DNA from: Soonwooa sp032062245
GTDB taxonomy: Bacteria; Bacteroidota; Bacteroidia; Flavobacteriales; Weeksellaceae
Direction: 5' to 3'
Assembly (NCBI RefSeq): GCF_032062245.1
Contig: NZ_DAMBQF010000005.1
Coordinates: 57,006 to 121,005 of the forward strand
DNA length: 64,000 bases
The notes under the pieces are model-generated. The model saw nothing but the letters and a program-made list of their open reading frames with translations. It was not told where the DNA came from and did no database searches. Shown in pieces: positions 32,827-41,437 of the stretch (the stretch's first letter is position 1; each line of letters opens with the position of its first letter). A program made the translations under genes and the position numbers.

Positions 32827-34194
32827 TTATCGTGCATTTTTATCTCCAACAATTACCAAGTATATGGTTTTGAGAATAATAACAAAATCTAGGCTAAAGC
32901 TCCAATTTTTTACATAAAAAGCGTCGGCAAGTGCTCTTTTTTTCATTTGGATGTTCATGTCGCCATCATCACCACGTAGTCCATTGACTTGGGCAAGTCC
33001 TGTTATTCCTGGCTTTACAAGACTTCGAATACTGTAACGACTAATCTTTGGTTTGTAAAATTCGTCAACTAAAAGCATGTGTGGCCTTGGTCCGATAACA
33101 GACATTTCGCCCTTAAAAACGTTAATAAATTGTGGCAGTTCGTCGATGCTAGATTTTCGAAGAAATTTTCCAAGTTTAGTAATGCGTTTATCACCGACTT
33201 CTGTTGTTTTGGTTGTGGAATCTGCATTGTTGACCATTGTACGGAACTTCCAGCATTCAAAAATTTCTTCATGAAAACCATAACGCTTTTGTTTAAAAAA
33301 GATAGAACCTTTACTGTCTAACTTTATTAAAATAGCAATAATGGGAAATAGCCAAGAGCAAATTCCAAATAATACAACTACTGAAAAGACAATATCAAAA
33401 CATCTCTTTAATAATGCATTTGTGAAATAATCCAAAGGATATTTAGTAGGAGATAGGATTGGTAAGGTTACAATATAGTTAATGTCGTATTCAAAAAAAT
33501 TATTCTGAATGATATTCGGTACTAATGAAATAATGACTTTGTTACTTTCAGCAGCAAGAAAAATTTTTCGTTCTAAATCTGCGTTTAAACAATTTTCAGA
33601 AGGAAGAAAAACAGTGTGGATTCCTTCTTTCTTCCAAAAATTAATAAGCTTGTCTATATTGTAATTTTCTTGTGGGTATTCAAAAATCTTGTAACCATAA
33701 TCAGAACGAGTTTCAATGATTTCTCTTAGGATTTCCGTTGAACCATTTTCACCAATGAACATAACGTTTCGGTGGTTTTTCCCCAAAGTTCTGATGTACT
33801 TTAAAAGAGAAAAAACCAAGCTTTTAAAAGGAACCATCACTAAAAGCATGAAGCCAGCTAGATAGAAACGTTCTGTTTTTAAAAATTCGTTATTACTTAC
33901 CTTTCCTAATAGAATGACACCCAAAAAGAAAATGAAGATGTGAACAATAATCCTCTCGAGGTAACTAGTAAATGTTAAGCTCCTTGGGACATCATATAGC
34001 CGAGTACGTCCACTCAACAGGATCCAAAATAAACATAATAAGGCTGTAGAAAGTAGATTTTGTTCAATCTCAACCGAGTCGTATTTCCATTCAAAATTTC
34101 GATAATAAAATATCACAAAAACAGATGCTACTAGAATCATATCTAATAGTATCATAAGGCTTTTAAAATATCGAGAATATCGAAGTTTTTGCAT
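32827..34194 (-). CDS. Exopolysaccharide biosynthesis polyprenyl glycosylphosphotransferase
   Basis: A 455-residue membrane enzyme that transfers a sugar-1-phosphate to undecaprenyl phosphate and starts surface polysaccharide assembly. It has four N-terminal hydrophobic segments, a central CoA-binding-like soluble domain (about residues 140-260), and a fifth segment (FDIVFSVVVLFGICSWLFP). The catalytic bacterial sugar transferase domain follows, with CWKFRTMV, the DELPQ and GEMSVIGPRP motifs, and KPGITGLAQV. The sugar is probably hexose, as in WcaJ-like enzymes. No glycosyltransferase or flippase cluster accompanies it here, which is odd for this family. Confidence 0.92.
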   Translation of the reverse strand: MQKLRYSRYFKSLMILLDMILVASVFVIFYYRNFEWKYDSVEIEQNLLSTALLCLFWILLSGRTRLYDVPRSLTFTSYLERIIVHIFIFFLGVILLGKVSNNEFLKTERFYLAGFMLLVMVPFKSLVFSLLKYIRTLGKNHRNVMFIGENGSTEILREIIETRSDYGYKIFEYPQENYNIDKLINFWKKEGIHTVFLPSENCLNADLERKIFLAAESNKVIISLVPNIIQNNFFEYDINYIVTLPILSPTKYPLDYFTNALLKRCFDIVFSVVVLFGICSWLFPIIAILIKLDSKGSIFFKQKRYGFHEEIFECWKFRTMVNNADSTTKTTEVGDKRITKLGKFLRKSSIDELPQFINVFKGEMSVIGPRPHMLLVDEFYKPKISRYSIRSLVKPGITGLAQVNGLRGDDGDMNIQMKKRALADAFYVKNWSFSLDFVIILKTIYLVIVGDKNAR

Positions 34195-34230
34195 CTACAT
34201 TATAATCAATCCGCTAATATAATATTTTTT

Positions 34231-34863
34231 TTAAGGAATATTTAAGTATTTATGCGTTTGGATTGAGGAACGCCATTCTGGATGTTCCAATATAAAGTCG
34301 GTTATCTTCGGATAATTAGCATCTTTTTTACTCCATTCACTTTGTAAAAACAATTCGCAGTTAGGATTTACCTTTGCGGCTTGTTCTTCAGCGAATTTTA
34401 AATCACTGTTGTTAAATACGATGACTTTCAATTCATTAGCTACTTTGTAGATGTCTTCTAATGGTAAGCCTGTCTTTTTAGGAGATAATGTAATCCAATC
34501 CAATTGTCCCGACATCGGATAAGCGCCAGAAGTTTCGATATGAATGGTGCAACCAAGTGATTTTAACTTAGATGTTAGTAAATCTAAATTCCACATCAAG
34601 GGTTCGCCACCAGTTAATACTATAGTTTTACAATATTTGGCTGCGGTTTCCGCAATTTCTTCGGTTGACATTAATGGATGAAGTGTCGGATCCCAACTTT
34701 CTTTAACATCACACCAATGACAGCCAACATCGCAACCACCTAATCTAATAAAATAAGCTGCTTTTCCAGCATGAAATCCTTCTCCTTGAATAGTGTAAAA
34801 ATGCTCCATCACTGGGAGCATTTTACCTTCTTTTAATAATAAATCTTCTTGTTCTTTAGTCAT
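34231..34863 (-). CDS. queE: 7-carboxy-7-deazaguanine synthase
   Basis: A radical SAM enzyme that rearranges 6-carboxy-tetrahydropterin to 7-carboxy-7-deazaguanine in the preQ0/queuosine pathway. The 210-residue protein binds its 4Fe-4S cluster through CDVGCHWC (CX3CX2C) near residues 44-51. TGGEPL is the SAM-binding GGE motif. The start overlaps folD by 8 bases. The tgt gene, which inserts the deazaguanine into tRNA, is at 54587-55720, so both ends of the queuosine route are in this window. Confidence 0.93.
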   Translation of the reverse strand: MTKEQEDLLLKEGKMLPVMEHFYTIQGEGFHAGKAAYFIRLGGCDVGCHWCDVKESWDPTLHPLMSTEEIAETAAKYCKTIVLTGGEPLMWNLDLLTSKLKSLGCTIHIETSGAYPMSGQLDWITLSPKKTGLPLEDIYKVANELKVIVFNNSDLKFAEEQAAKVNPNCELFLQSEWSKKDANYPKITDFILEHPEWRSSIQTHKYLNIP

Positions 34864-35740
34864 TATAAACTGAAGTTTTGTAAGCGATAATCGTGTTTTT
34901 CATTAACATCGCTCGTGTCATGGGACCAACACCACCAGGTACTGGCGTTATCCAACTTGCCTTTGCAGCGCAACTGTCAAAGTCTACGTCGCCTGCAAGA
35001 TGATAACCTTTTTCTGAGTCGTCGTCAACACGTGTAATACCAACGTCAATAATTACAGCGCCTTCTTTGATCATATCACCTTTTAGGAAGTGTGGATCGC
35101 CTAAAGCGGTAATCACGATATCTGCTTTTTTAGTATATTCTTCTATATGTTGTGTGTAAGAATGCGTCAACGTCACAGTCGAATTCCCGGGGAAATCTTT
35201 TCTCCCCATCAAAATGCTCATTGGTTTTCCAACGATGCGACTACGACCAATAATTACACAATTTTTTGCTTTTGTTTCAATATTGTAGCGCTCTAGCAAA
35301 GTCAAAATTCCAAAAGGAGTTGCAGGTAAAAACGTGTCCATTTCTAAAGCCATTTTCCCGAAATTTTCTGGGTGAAAGCCATCCACATCTTTTCTAGGGT
35401 CAATTGCCATAATGATTTTTTCTTGGTCAATTTGCTTTGGTAAAGGTAATTGAACAATAAAACCATCCACTGCTTTTGATTTGTTAAGTTCATCAATTTT
35501 TTCTAAAAGTTCAGCTTCAGAAACTGTACTTGGGAATTTGATTAAACTTGAACTAAAACCAACTTCCTCACAATCTTTTACTTTGCTATTGACATAAGCT
35601 TTACTTGCGCCATTGTTACCAACTAAGATGGCAACTAAGTGTGGAGCACGTCTTTTGCTAGCCAAAATTTTTTCGACCTCCTCGCGGATTTCTTGTTTAA
35701 TTTCTTTTGAGACTTTTAGTCCGTCTAAGATTTGCGCCAT
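34856..35740 (-). CDS. folD: Bifunctional methylenetetrahydrofolate dehydrogenase / cyclohydrolase
   Basis: Interconverts 5,10-methylene-, methenyl- and 10-formyl-tetrahydrofolate in one-carbon metabolism. The 294-residue protein has the catalytic Lys in AYVNSKVKDCEEVG near residues 49-62. It also has DGFIVQLPLPKQID, the Rossmann motif VIIGRSRIVGKPM, and the C-terminal TPVPGGVGPMTRAML. The length is normal. It is co-transcribed with queE through an 8-base overlap, and both enzymes work on pterin/folate chemistry. Confidence 0.97.
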   Translation of the reverse strand: MAQILDGLKVSKEIKQEIREEVEKILASKRRAPHLVAILVGNNGASKAYVNSKVKDCEEVGFSSSLIKFPSTVSEAELLEKIDELNKSKAVDGFIVQLPLPKQIDQEKIIMAIDPRKDVDGFHPENFGKMALEMDTFLPATPFGILTLLERYNIETKAKNCVIIGRSRIVGKPMSILMGRKDFPGNSTVTLTHSYTQHIEEYTKKADIVITALGDPHFLKGDMIKEGAVIIDVGITRVDDDSEKGYHLAGDVDFDSCAAKASWITPVPGGVGPMTRAMLMKNTIIAYKTSVYND

Positions 35741-35775
35741 TTTTCTTTCTTTTTACTTTTTATATTAGAATATTT

Positions 35776-36606
35776 TTACTTCTTTTTTAAAATCAAAACG
35801 TCTTGAAAATCTCGATCTTTTCTATCTAGACTAAAATCTCTCCAAAAACCAACTATGTGCTGCTCGATTTTGAGACCTGCATCTTGTATCATTTTTTCTA
35901 AAAAAGAATATTCGAGCGCAATGTTTGCACCTTGTACTTTTTCATCGAGTAGACGGTAGCCATCTTTTTCATAAGGAAATTTAAATCCAGGGAATTTACT
36001 CAAATCCTCATTTTTTCTATAAATAAAGAATGTCGCCAAGCACATTCCATCTATTTTTAAGACACGTTGGATTTCATTAAGATAGTTATCAATTTCATTA
36101 ACTCTCATGTGCGTAAAAACCGAGAATAAAAAAGATTTATCAAATAAATTATCTTGATATGGGAACTTAAAATTTTCAGCTTTTCCTTCGTACTCATTAT
36201 ATAGATCATTATTTAATGGAACGAACTGAAATTTAAAATTCGGAAAATCTTTGCTAATTGTTTTTTGACACCAATTTACTCCTTTTTTTACCACATCAAA
36301 ACCGTCGTATGTAGCATCAGAATTTAGATATTTTGTAAGATGAATGGCAGTTCTACCCATACCGCTACCTATATCTAGAACTTTGTCATTGGGCTTTAAC
36401 GCTATGTATTTTTTAAGTAAGGATAATTGTTCTTGTCCCTTTTGTTTAAAATCGCCAGGTCCAATAAAAATATCTCCTTTTTTAGGAATATACTTTTCTC
36501 TTTTACCAGTAATGCCTTCATAAAAGTCAATAGGAGAGAAGTATAGCTTTCTAACGAAAAAACGATACTTTGGTGATAGTTTATAAAAAAGATTCCTTTT
36601 TAACAT
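35776..36606 (-). CDS. Class I SAM-dependent methyltransferase
   Basis: A 276-residue cytosolic methyltransferase of unknown substrate. The SAM-binding motif I is KVLDIGSGMGRTAIHL near residues 78-93, followed by the acidic motif YDGFDVV. Motif IV is in FDKSFLFSVFTHM, and the post-motif is RVLKIDGMCLATFF. The basic N-terminus (about 70 residues) has no clear homology by eye. The start overlaps pgi by 7 bases, indicating coupling. Small molecules or a cell-surface glycan are possible targets. Confidence 0.85.
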   Translation of the reverse strand: MLKRNLFYKLSPKYRFFVRKLYFSPIDFYEGITGKREKYIPKKGDIFIGPGDFKQKGQEQLSLLKKYIALKPNDKVLDIGSGMGRTAIHLTKYLNSDATYDGFDVVKKGVNWCQKTISKDFPNFKFQFVPLNNDLYNEYEGKAENFKFPYQDNLFDKSFLFSVFTHMRVNEIDNYLNEIQRVLKIDGMCLATFFIYRKNEDLSKFPGFKFPYEKDGYRLLDEKVQGANIALEYSFLEKMIQDAGLKIEQHIVGFWRDFSLDRKDRDFQDVLILKKK

Positions 36607-38249
36607 AGTTTAGATTTCTTATAATAATTCATCAAACCATTAGTTGATGAGTCGTGGCTTGTAACGTCTTGATTGTCTTTTAATTGTGATAGAATTTTGT
36701 TGGCTAGAACTTTTCCTAACTCAACACCAAATTGGTCAAAACTGAACACATTCCAAATGACACCTTGTACAAAAATCTTATGCTCGTAAAAGGCAATCAA
36801 TTGTCCTAAAGTGTAAGGGGTTAATTCTTTGATTAATATAGAATTAGTTGGCGTGTTACCAACAAATATTTTATAATTGATAAGCTTTTCTATATCTTCT
36901 TCAGAAAGACCTTGATTTTCTAATTCTACTAAAACTTCTTCTTCGGTTTTTCCAAATGCTAAAGCTTCCGTTTGAGCGAAAAAATTGGCTAAAAGTTTAT
37001 CTTGATGATCAGACACATCATTGCAAGATTTTGAAAACGCAATAAAATCTGATGGAATTAATTCTGTGCCTTGATGGATTAATTGATAAAATGCGTGTTG
37101 TCCGTTGGTTCCAGGTTCACCCCAAATAATAGGTCCTGTTTCATATTCGACAAAATCACCATTTCTGTCCACCGATTTCCCATTACTTTCCATGTCGCCT
37201 TGTTGCAGATAAGCCGCAAAACGATCAAGATATTGAGAATAAGGTAAAATAGCGTATGTTCCTGCCGCGTAAAAATTTCGGTACCAAATCCCCAAAAGTC
37301 CCATCAACACAGGGATGTTCTCTTTAAAATCTTTAGTTTTAAAATGAATATCTGTTGCTTCGGCACCTTTTAATAATTTTTCGAAATTATCATAACCAAC
37401 TGCCAAAACAATGCTTAATCCAATCGCACTCCATAAAGAATAACGACCCCCAACCCAATCCCAAAACTCAAAAGTATTTTCGGCTAAAATTCCGAATTCA
37501 TTAACTTTTTCTGTATTTGTAGAAAGCGCAACAAAATGTTTAGCAACATCAGCTTCATTTGCTCTAGATTTTAAGAACCAATATTTTGCAGACTGCGCGT
37601 TGGTCATTGTTTCTTGCGTGGTAAATGTCTTAGAAGCGACAATAAATAAAGTCGTTTCTGGATTTAGGTTTTTAAGAACTTCAGCAATATGATTGCCATC
37701 AACATTTGAAACAAAATGAACATCCAAACGTGTTTTAAAATGCTTCAAAGCTGAACAAACCATTACTGGACCAAGATCTGAGCCGCCAATCCCGATGTTG
37801 ACAACATCCGTAATTTCTTTTCCTGAAAAACCTTTGTGCTCACCAGAAATTACTTTTTCTGAAAAAGATTTCATTTGGTTCAAAACCTTTTTGATAGCTG
37901 GTTTAATGTTTTCGCTATCTACCAAAATTGGTGTTTCCGAAAAGTCGCGTAAAGCAGTATGCAGAACGGCTCTGTTTTCAGTTTCGTTGATTTTTTCACC
38001 AGAGAACATTTGTCCGATGGCTTCCTTTAATTGCGTTTCTTCTGCTAATTTTAACAACAGATCCAAAGTACGCGAATCGATAAGGTTTTTTGAGTAATCA
38101 AATAGTAAATCTTCTGTTTCAAGAGAAAACTCTTTGAAACGTTCTGGATTGTATTTGAAAAGTGTTCTCAATTCAAAATCGTTGTTTGCGAAATGACTTT
38201 CTAAGTCTTCCCAAGCTTTGGTATGAGATGGATTAATTTTTGGAAGCAT
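36600..38249 (-). CDS. pgi: Glucose-6-phosphate isomerase
   Basis: Interconverts glucose-6-phosphate and fructose-6-phosphate in glycolysis and gluconeogenesis. The protein of about 549 residues is of the long (E. coli-like) type. The signature GGRYSLWSAIGLSI, the GIGGSDLGPVM sugar-phosphate loop, the catalytic GTNGQHAFYQLIHQG region, and the C-terminal DQFGVELGK are present. ATG 38249 is preferred to the adjacent in-frame ATG 38255 by comparison with family N-termini, but both are possible. A -7 box lies at 38272-38279. The methyltransferase gene follows with an overlap. Confidence 0.96.
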   Translation of the reverse strand: MLPKINPSHTKAWEDLESHFANNDFELRTLFKYNPERFKEFSLETEDLLFDYSKNLIDSRTLDLLLKLAEETQLKEAIGQMFSGEKINETENRAVLHTALRDFSETPILVDSENIKPAIKKVLNQMKSFSEKVISGEHKGFSGKEITDVVNIGIGGSDLGPVMVCSALKHFKTRLDVHFVSNVDGNHIAEVLKNLNPETTLFIVASKTFTTQETMTNAQSAKYWFLKSRANEADVAKHFVALSTNTEKVNEFGILAENTFEFWDWVGGRYSLWSAIGLSIVLAVGYDNFEKLLKGAEATDIHFKTKDFKENIPVLMGLLGIWYRNFYAAGTYAILPYSQYLDRFAAYLQQGDMESNGKSVDRNGDFVEYETGPIIWGEPGTNGQHAFYQLIHQGTELIPSDFIAFSKSCNDVSDHQDKLLANFFAQTEALAFGKTEEEVLVELENQGLSEEDIEKLINYKIFVGNTPTNSILIKELTPYTLGQLIAFYEHKIFVQGVIWNVFSFDQFGVELGKVLANKILSQLKDNQDVTSHDSSTNGLMNYYKKSKLC

Positions 38250-38271
38250 AATCACAAATGTTTTTAATCTA

Positions 38272-38279
38272 CAAATTTA
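38272..38279 (-). promoter_or_regulatory. Promoter -7 box for pgi
   Basis: TAAATTTG on the minus strand fits TAnnTTTG, 22 bases before ATG 38249. Confidence 0.5.
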
Positions 38280-38322
38280 CTGAAAATTCGTCGGATGAGC
38301 TTGCAGATTTTTATGCTTTTCT

Positions 38323-38352
38323 AAATAAAAAATTCCGCCTCGATAGACGGAA
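38323..38352 (-). terminator. Intrinsic terminator of the DUF4349 gene
   Basis: On the minus strand TTCCG/CGGAA arms, with further pairing inside, run into TTTTTTATTT just before the pgi promoter. Confidence 0.7.
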
Positions 38353-38358
38353 CTTTTA

Positions 38359-39261
38359 TTATGATTTTAGCTCTTTCGAAAAACGATTTAAGAAGAGTTT
38401 CTTTTTGTTTAAATAAATTAAACCAGCAATTATTAGTAAAATTGGCCAAATAGAAACCAAGAAAACCACAATCTGCTGAATCATATAAAAGCCTTCTACC
38501 AACCCATTTTTTAATTCGAATCCGAAGTTGCTTTTGAATTGATTATCATAGTTTTGCGTATTTGGAATTGGGATTTGTGCAACACTAACATTTGGTTCTT
38601 TTAGATAAATATCAACTGTACTGTATTTCAGTTGGTCGGCTATACTGATGTTGGCAACTTTTTGATTGTTGGCTTCGCGATAATTGTCGTCGGCCAGTTC
38701 TACTTTATCTTTGTTGGCTTTAAGTTGATTGATGTTTTCTTCGTTCTTTTGTTGACGTTGCGCATCTAGTTTTGCTAAAGCAATATTTGCGGTAACATCA
38801 TCTGCATTGATAATTCTTGCATTTAGAAACAATTTATTTTGATTAATATCATTTAAAAAATCCCCTAAAAATTCAGTCGGAACCCGAACTTGCATCGTGT
38901 TTTCGTTTTGATATTTTCGAACTAAAGTCGCTTCAGTATCAGAAGTGTTGAATGTTCGTTCTGAAACCGTTTGCGCTTTCATTTGGCTTTTCGTAACAAA
39001 ACCGCCCAATTTCACCAAAGATTTTTCGATAGCCACCGAAGCATCGTAGACATTCTTAACTTCCATGTCAATGTTGGCGGTTTTAATGAATTTCTTACCT
39101 TCAACTTGTTGAGACGCCGCAACAGAAGCGTTATCTGTAGTTGCGATTTCTGCTTTAGACATTTCCATTGTAGAAGCTTCTCCTGTTTCGTGTTTAACAC
39201 ATGAGATAACACCTAAACTAATAAAAGCTGCTGCGATTGAGATTTTAATAATTGATTTCAT
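38359..39261 (-). CDS. DUF4349 domain-containing lipoprotein
   Basis: A 300-residue envelope protein of unknown function. The signal peptide ends in the lipobox-like VISC (Cys21), followed by VKHETGEAS. The DUF4349 region starts at about residue 57 with KFIKTANIDMEVKNVYDA. It includes VRVPTEFLGDFLNDI and a coiled-coil segment (KLDAQRQQKNEENINQL). A membrane-spanning helix near the end (VVFLVSIWPILLIIAGLIYL) is followed by a basic tail. A protein having both a lipid anchor and a C-terminal transmembrane helix would be anchored in the inner membrane twice. A plain signal-anchor reading is also possible. Confidence 0.85.
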   Translation of the reverse strand: MKSIIKISIAAAFISLGVISCVKHETGEASTMEMSKAEIATTDNASVAASQQVEGKKFIKTANIDMEVKNVYDASVAIEKSLVKLGGFVTKSQMKAQTVSERTFNTSDTEATLVRKYQNENTMQVRVPTEFLGDFLNDINQNKLFLNARIINADDVTANIALAKLDAQRQQKNEENINQLKANKDKVELADDNYREANNQKVANISIADQLKYSTVDIYLKEPNVSVAQIPIPNTQNYDNQFKSNFGFELKNGLVEGFYMIQQIVVFLVSIWPILLIIAGLIYLNKKKLFLNRFSKELKS

Positions 39262-39432
39262 AATATATGGGTTTTAGAATTGTGATAAAGCTAAAACCAA
39301 ACTGAAATTTTCTTTTTGTAAGCTTTTTGTTTTTTAGTTGTAAAGCTTAGTTTGCAATTTTAAACGATTGAAAATCTGTATTTTGTAAAATATAATTGTA
39401 TTGGCTGAAAACTTATTATTGCTAAACTTTAG

Positions 39433-39447
39433 GAACAAAATTTGTTC
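39433..39447. promoter_or_regulatory. Perfect 15-base palindrome upstream of the acyl-CoA dehydrogenase
   Basis: GAACAAA-A-TTTGTTC is a perfect inverted repeat 23 bases before the start codon at 39471. It could be an operator. No TAnnTTTG box was recognised here. Confidence 0.35.
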
Positions 39448-39470
39448 TTTGTTTTTCAAAATCACAGCTT

Positions 39471-40829
39471 ATGTCTTCTAGATTTTCAAAAATTAAAAAT
39501 ATAATAGAACTACTTCGTCATTTGGACATCGAAAAAATTTCTGAAATTTCTTCTAAAGTTAACCTTCCAAAATTGGTTAACAATGTTTCTCATTTAAGCG
39601 AAAAACAATTAAGTGCGATGATGAAAATGATGGATCCTAACAAAAAAGAAAAAATCCTTCCCGAAATAGATGGCGATTTTTACGACGTTAATCACACCTT
39701 AAGTCCAGAGCATCGAGAAATTCAGTTAAAAGTTCGTGCGTTTATGGAAAAAGAAGTAAAACCTTTGGTTAACGACTATTGGCTTCAGGACGAATTTCCG
39801 TTCCAGTTAATTGAAAAATTTAGAGAATTAAATATCTGTGGTGTGACTTATGATGGTTATGGTTGCCCGAATTTACCATTTTTAATGGAAGGAATTTTAG
39901 CAATGGAAATGGCGCGTGTGGACGCCTCTATTGCAACATTTTTTGGTGTACAATCTGGATTGTCAATGGGATCAATCTATATGTGTGGCTCGGAAGCTCA
40001 AAAAGAAAAATGGCTTCCCGCTATGCAAAAATTTGAAAAGATTGGCGCTTTTGGTTTGACGGAACCAGAAGTTGGTTCTGGTGCTGCAGGAGGACTGACG
40101 ACGACTTGCAAAAAAGTGGAAGGCGGCTGGATTCTTAATGGTCAAAAAAAATGGATTGGAAACGCAACCTTTGCAGATGTTATTATCATTTGGGCACGCG
40201 ATGTTGATAGTGATGAGGTTAAAGGCTTTATTGTTGAAAAAGATAATCCTGGTTTTGCAGTCGAAAAAATCAAAGGAAAAATGGCACTTCGTATTGTACA
40301 AAATGGTTTGATAACCTTGACAGATTGTTTTGTTACCGATGAAAATAAATTAGTAAACGCCAATTCTTTTAAAGATACCGCTAAGGTTTTACAAATGACT
40401 AGAGCAGGTGTCGCTTGGATGGCTGTTGGTTTATCGCGTGGCGCCTACGAAAATGCCCTCGAATATACGCGTGAAAGAAAACAATTTGGAAAACCGATTG
40501 CAAGTTTCCAAATGATACAAGTACATTTGGTGGAAATGTTGTCCAATTTAACAGCGATGCAAACGATGGTTTTCCGACTTTCAGAAATGCAGGATGAGGG
40601 AATTTTAAAAGATGAACATGCTTCTCTGGCAAAGGTTTTTTGTACGATGAGAATGCGAGATATCGTAAGTCGTTCGCGAGAAGTTATGGGCGGCAATGGG
40701 ATTTTGTTGGAACATAATGTGGCGCGATTTGTTGCTGATGCCGAGGCGATTTATTCTTATGAAGGCACAAAAGAAATTAACTCTTTAATTGTTGGTCGAG
40801 CTATTACAGGCTTCAGTGCTTTTGTCTAA
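39471..40829 (+). CDS. Acyl-CoA dehydrogenase family protein
   Basis: A 452-residue flavoenzyme introducing a double bond into an acyl-CoA. FAD and substrate motifs are FGLTEPEVGSGA, WILNGQKKWIGNA, TRERKQFGKPI, and the C-terminal SYEGTKEINSLIVGRAITG with the catalytic Glu. The pattern MARVDASIATFFGVQSGL and the overall ending resemble the glutaryl-CoA dehydrogenase / acyl-CoA oxidase 4 branch more than fatty acyl-CoA dehydrogenases. A helical N-terminal extension of about 60 residues precedes the family domain. The exact substrate is not determinable. msrB follows after 9 bases. Confidence 0.92.
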   Translation: MSSRFSKIKNIIELLRHLDIEKISEISSKVNLPKLVNNVSHLSEKQLSAMMKMMDPNKKEKILPEIDGDFYDVNHTLSPEHREIQLKVRAFMEKEVKPLVNDYWLQDEFPFQLIEKFRELNICGVTYDGYGCPNLPFLMEGILAMEMARVDASIATFFGVQSGLSMGSIYMCGSEAQKEKWLPAMQKFEKIGAFGLTEPEVGSGAAGGLTTTCKKVEGGWILNGQKKWIGNATFADVIIIWARDVDSDEVKGFIVEKDNPGFAVEKIKGKMALRIVQNGLITLTDCFVTDENKLVNANSFKDTAKVLQMTRAGVAWMAVGLSRGAYENALEYTRERKQFGKPIASFQMIQVHLVEMLSNLTAMQTMVFRLSEMQDEGILKDEHASLAKVFCTMRMRDIVSRSREVMGGNGILLEHNVARFVADAEAIYSYEGTKEINSLIVGRAITGFSAFV

Positions 40830-40838
40830 ATTTGTGTC

Positions 40839-41351
40839 ATGAAATTTATTTTTTCATTTTTTATATTTTTAAGTTTGATTAATTGTAGTCAAACACAACA
40901 ACCTATTAAAACTACCAAAACAATGGAACATCAGGACAATCCTTACTTTTCACGAACGGATAGAACTAAATTAAATGTTAGTAATGACGAATGGAAGAAA
41001 ATTCTTCCTCCCGATTTATATGCGGTGGCGCGAGAAGCAGCAACCGAAAGACCTTTCACGGGGAAATATAATGATTTTGACGCGATTGGCGACTATTATT
41101 GTGCGGTTTGTGGCAATCACCTTTTCCGTTCAACTTCGAAGTTTGCAAGTTCTTGCGGATGGCCCAGTTTTTTCGAAGCTGATAAAGAAGGTGTCATTTA
41201 TAAAAGAGATTCTTCGCACGGCATGGAGCGTATAGAAGTTTTGTGCAAGCGTTGCGATTCCCATCTGGGACATGTTTTCAACGATGGACCACCACCAACA
41301 GGAACACGTTATTGCATGAATTCCATAAGTTTGGATTTTGAAAAAGATTAA
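40839..41351 (+). CDS. msrB: Peptide-methionine (R)-S-oxide reductase MsrB, lipoprotein form
   Basis: Reduces methionine-R-sulfoxide in oxidised proteins. The 170-residue protein begins with a lipoprotein signal (FSFFIFLSLINC, Cys17), so it is predicted to act in the periplasm or on the outer membrane. The MsrB domain has two zinc CxxC pairs (CAVC, CKRC), the SSCGWPSFF segment, and the catalytic Cys in RYCMNSISL. An internal ATG at 40924 would give a cytosolic form, but the signal sequence is convincing. It is encoded 9 bases after the acyl-CoA dehydrogenase and ends in a terminator. Confidence 0.93.
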   Translation: MKFIFSFFIFLSLINCSQTQQPIKTTKTMEHQDNPYFSRTDRTKLNVSNDEWKKILPPDLYAVAREAATERPFTGKYNDFDAIGDYYCAVCGNHLFRSTSKFASSCGWPSFFEADKEGVIYKRDSSHGMERIEVLCKRCDSHLGHVFNDGPPPTGTRYCMNSISLDFEKD

Positions 41352-41372
41352 AATTTAAACCATAAAAAACAA

Positions 41373-41405
41373 AAAGGCTGCTTCATTGCGAAACAGCCTT
41401 TCTTA
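41373..41405. terminator. Bidirectional terminator between msrB and the metal receptor
   Basis: AAAGGCTG/CAGCCTTT arms with internal TTC/GAA pairing are flanked by A-rich and T-rich tracts. It serves msrB (+) and the convergent TonB receptor gene (-). Confidence 0.85.
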
Positions 41406-41437
41406 TTATAAGCCGATTTTGTATTTATTTAAAAATA

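Noticed and set aside
32827..34194. Capsule or exopolysaccharide gene cluster around the sugar transferase
   Set aside because: Neighbours are MlaEF, queE and folD; no flippase, polymerase or additional glycosyltransferase is adjacent.
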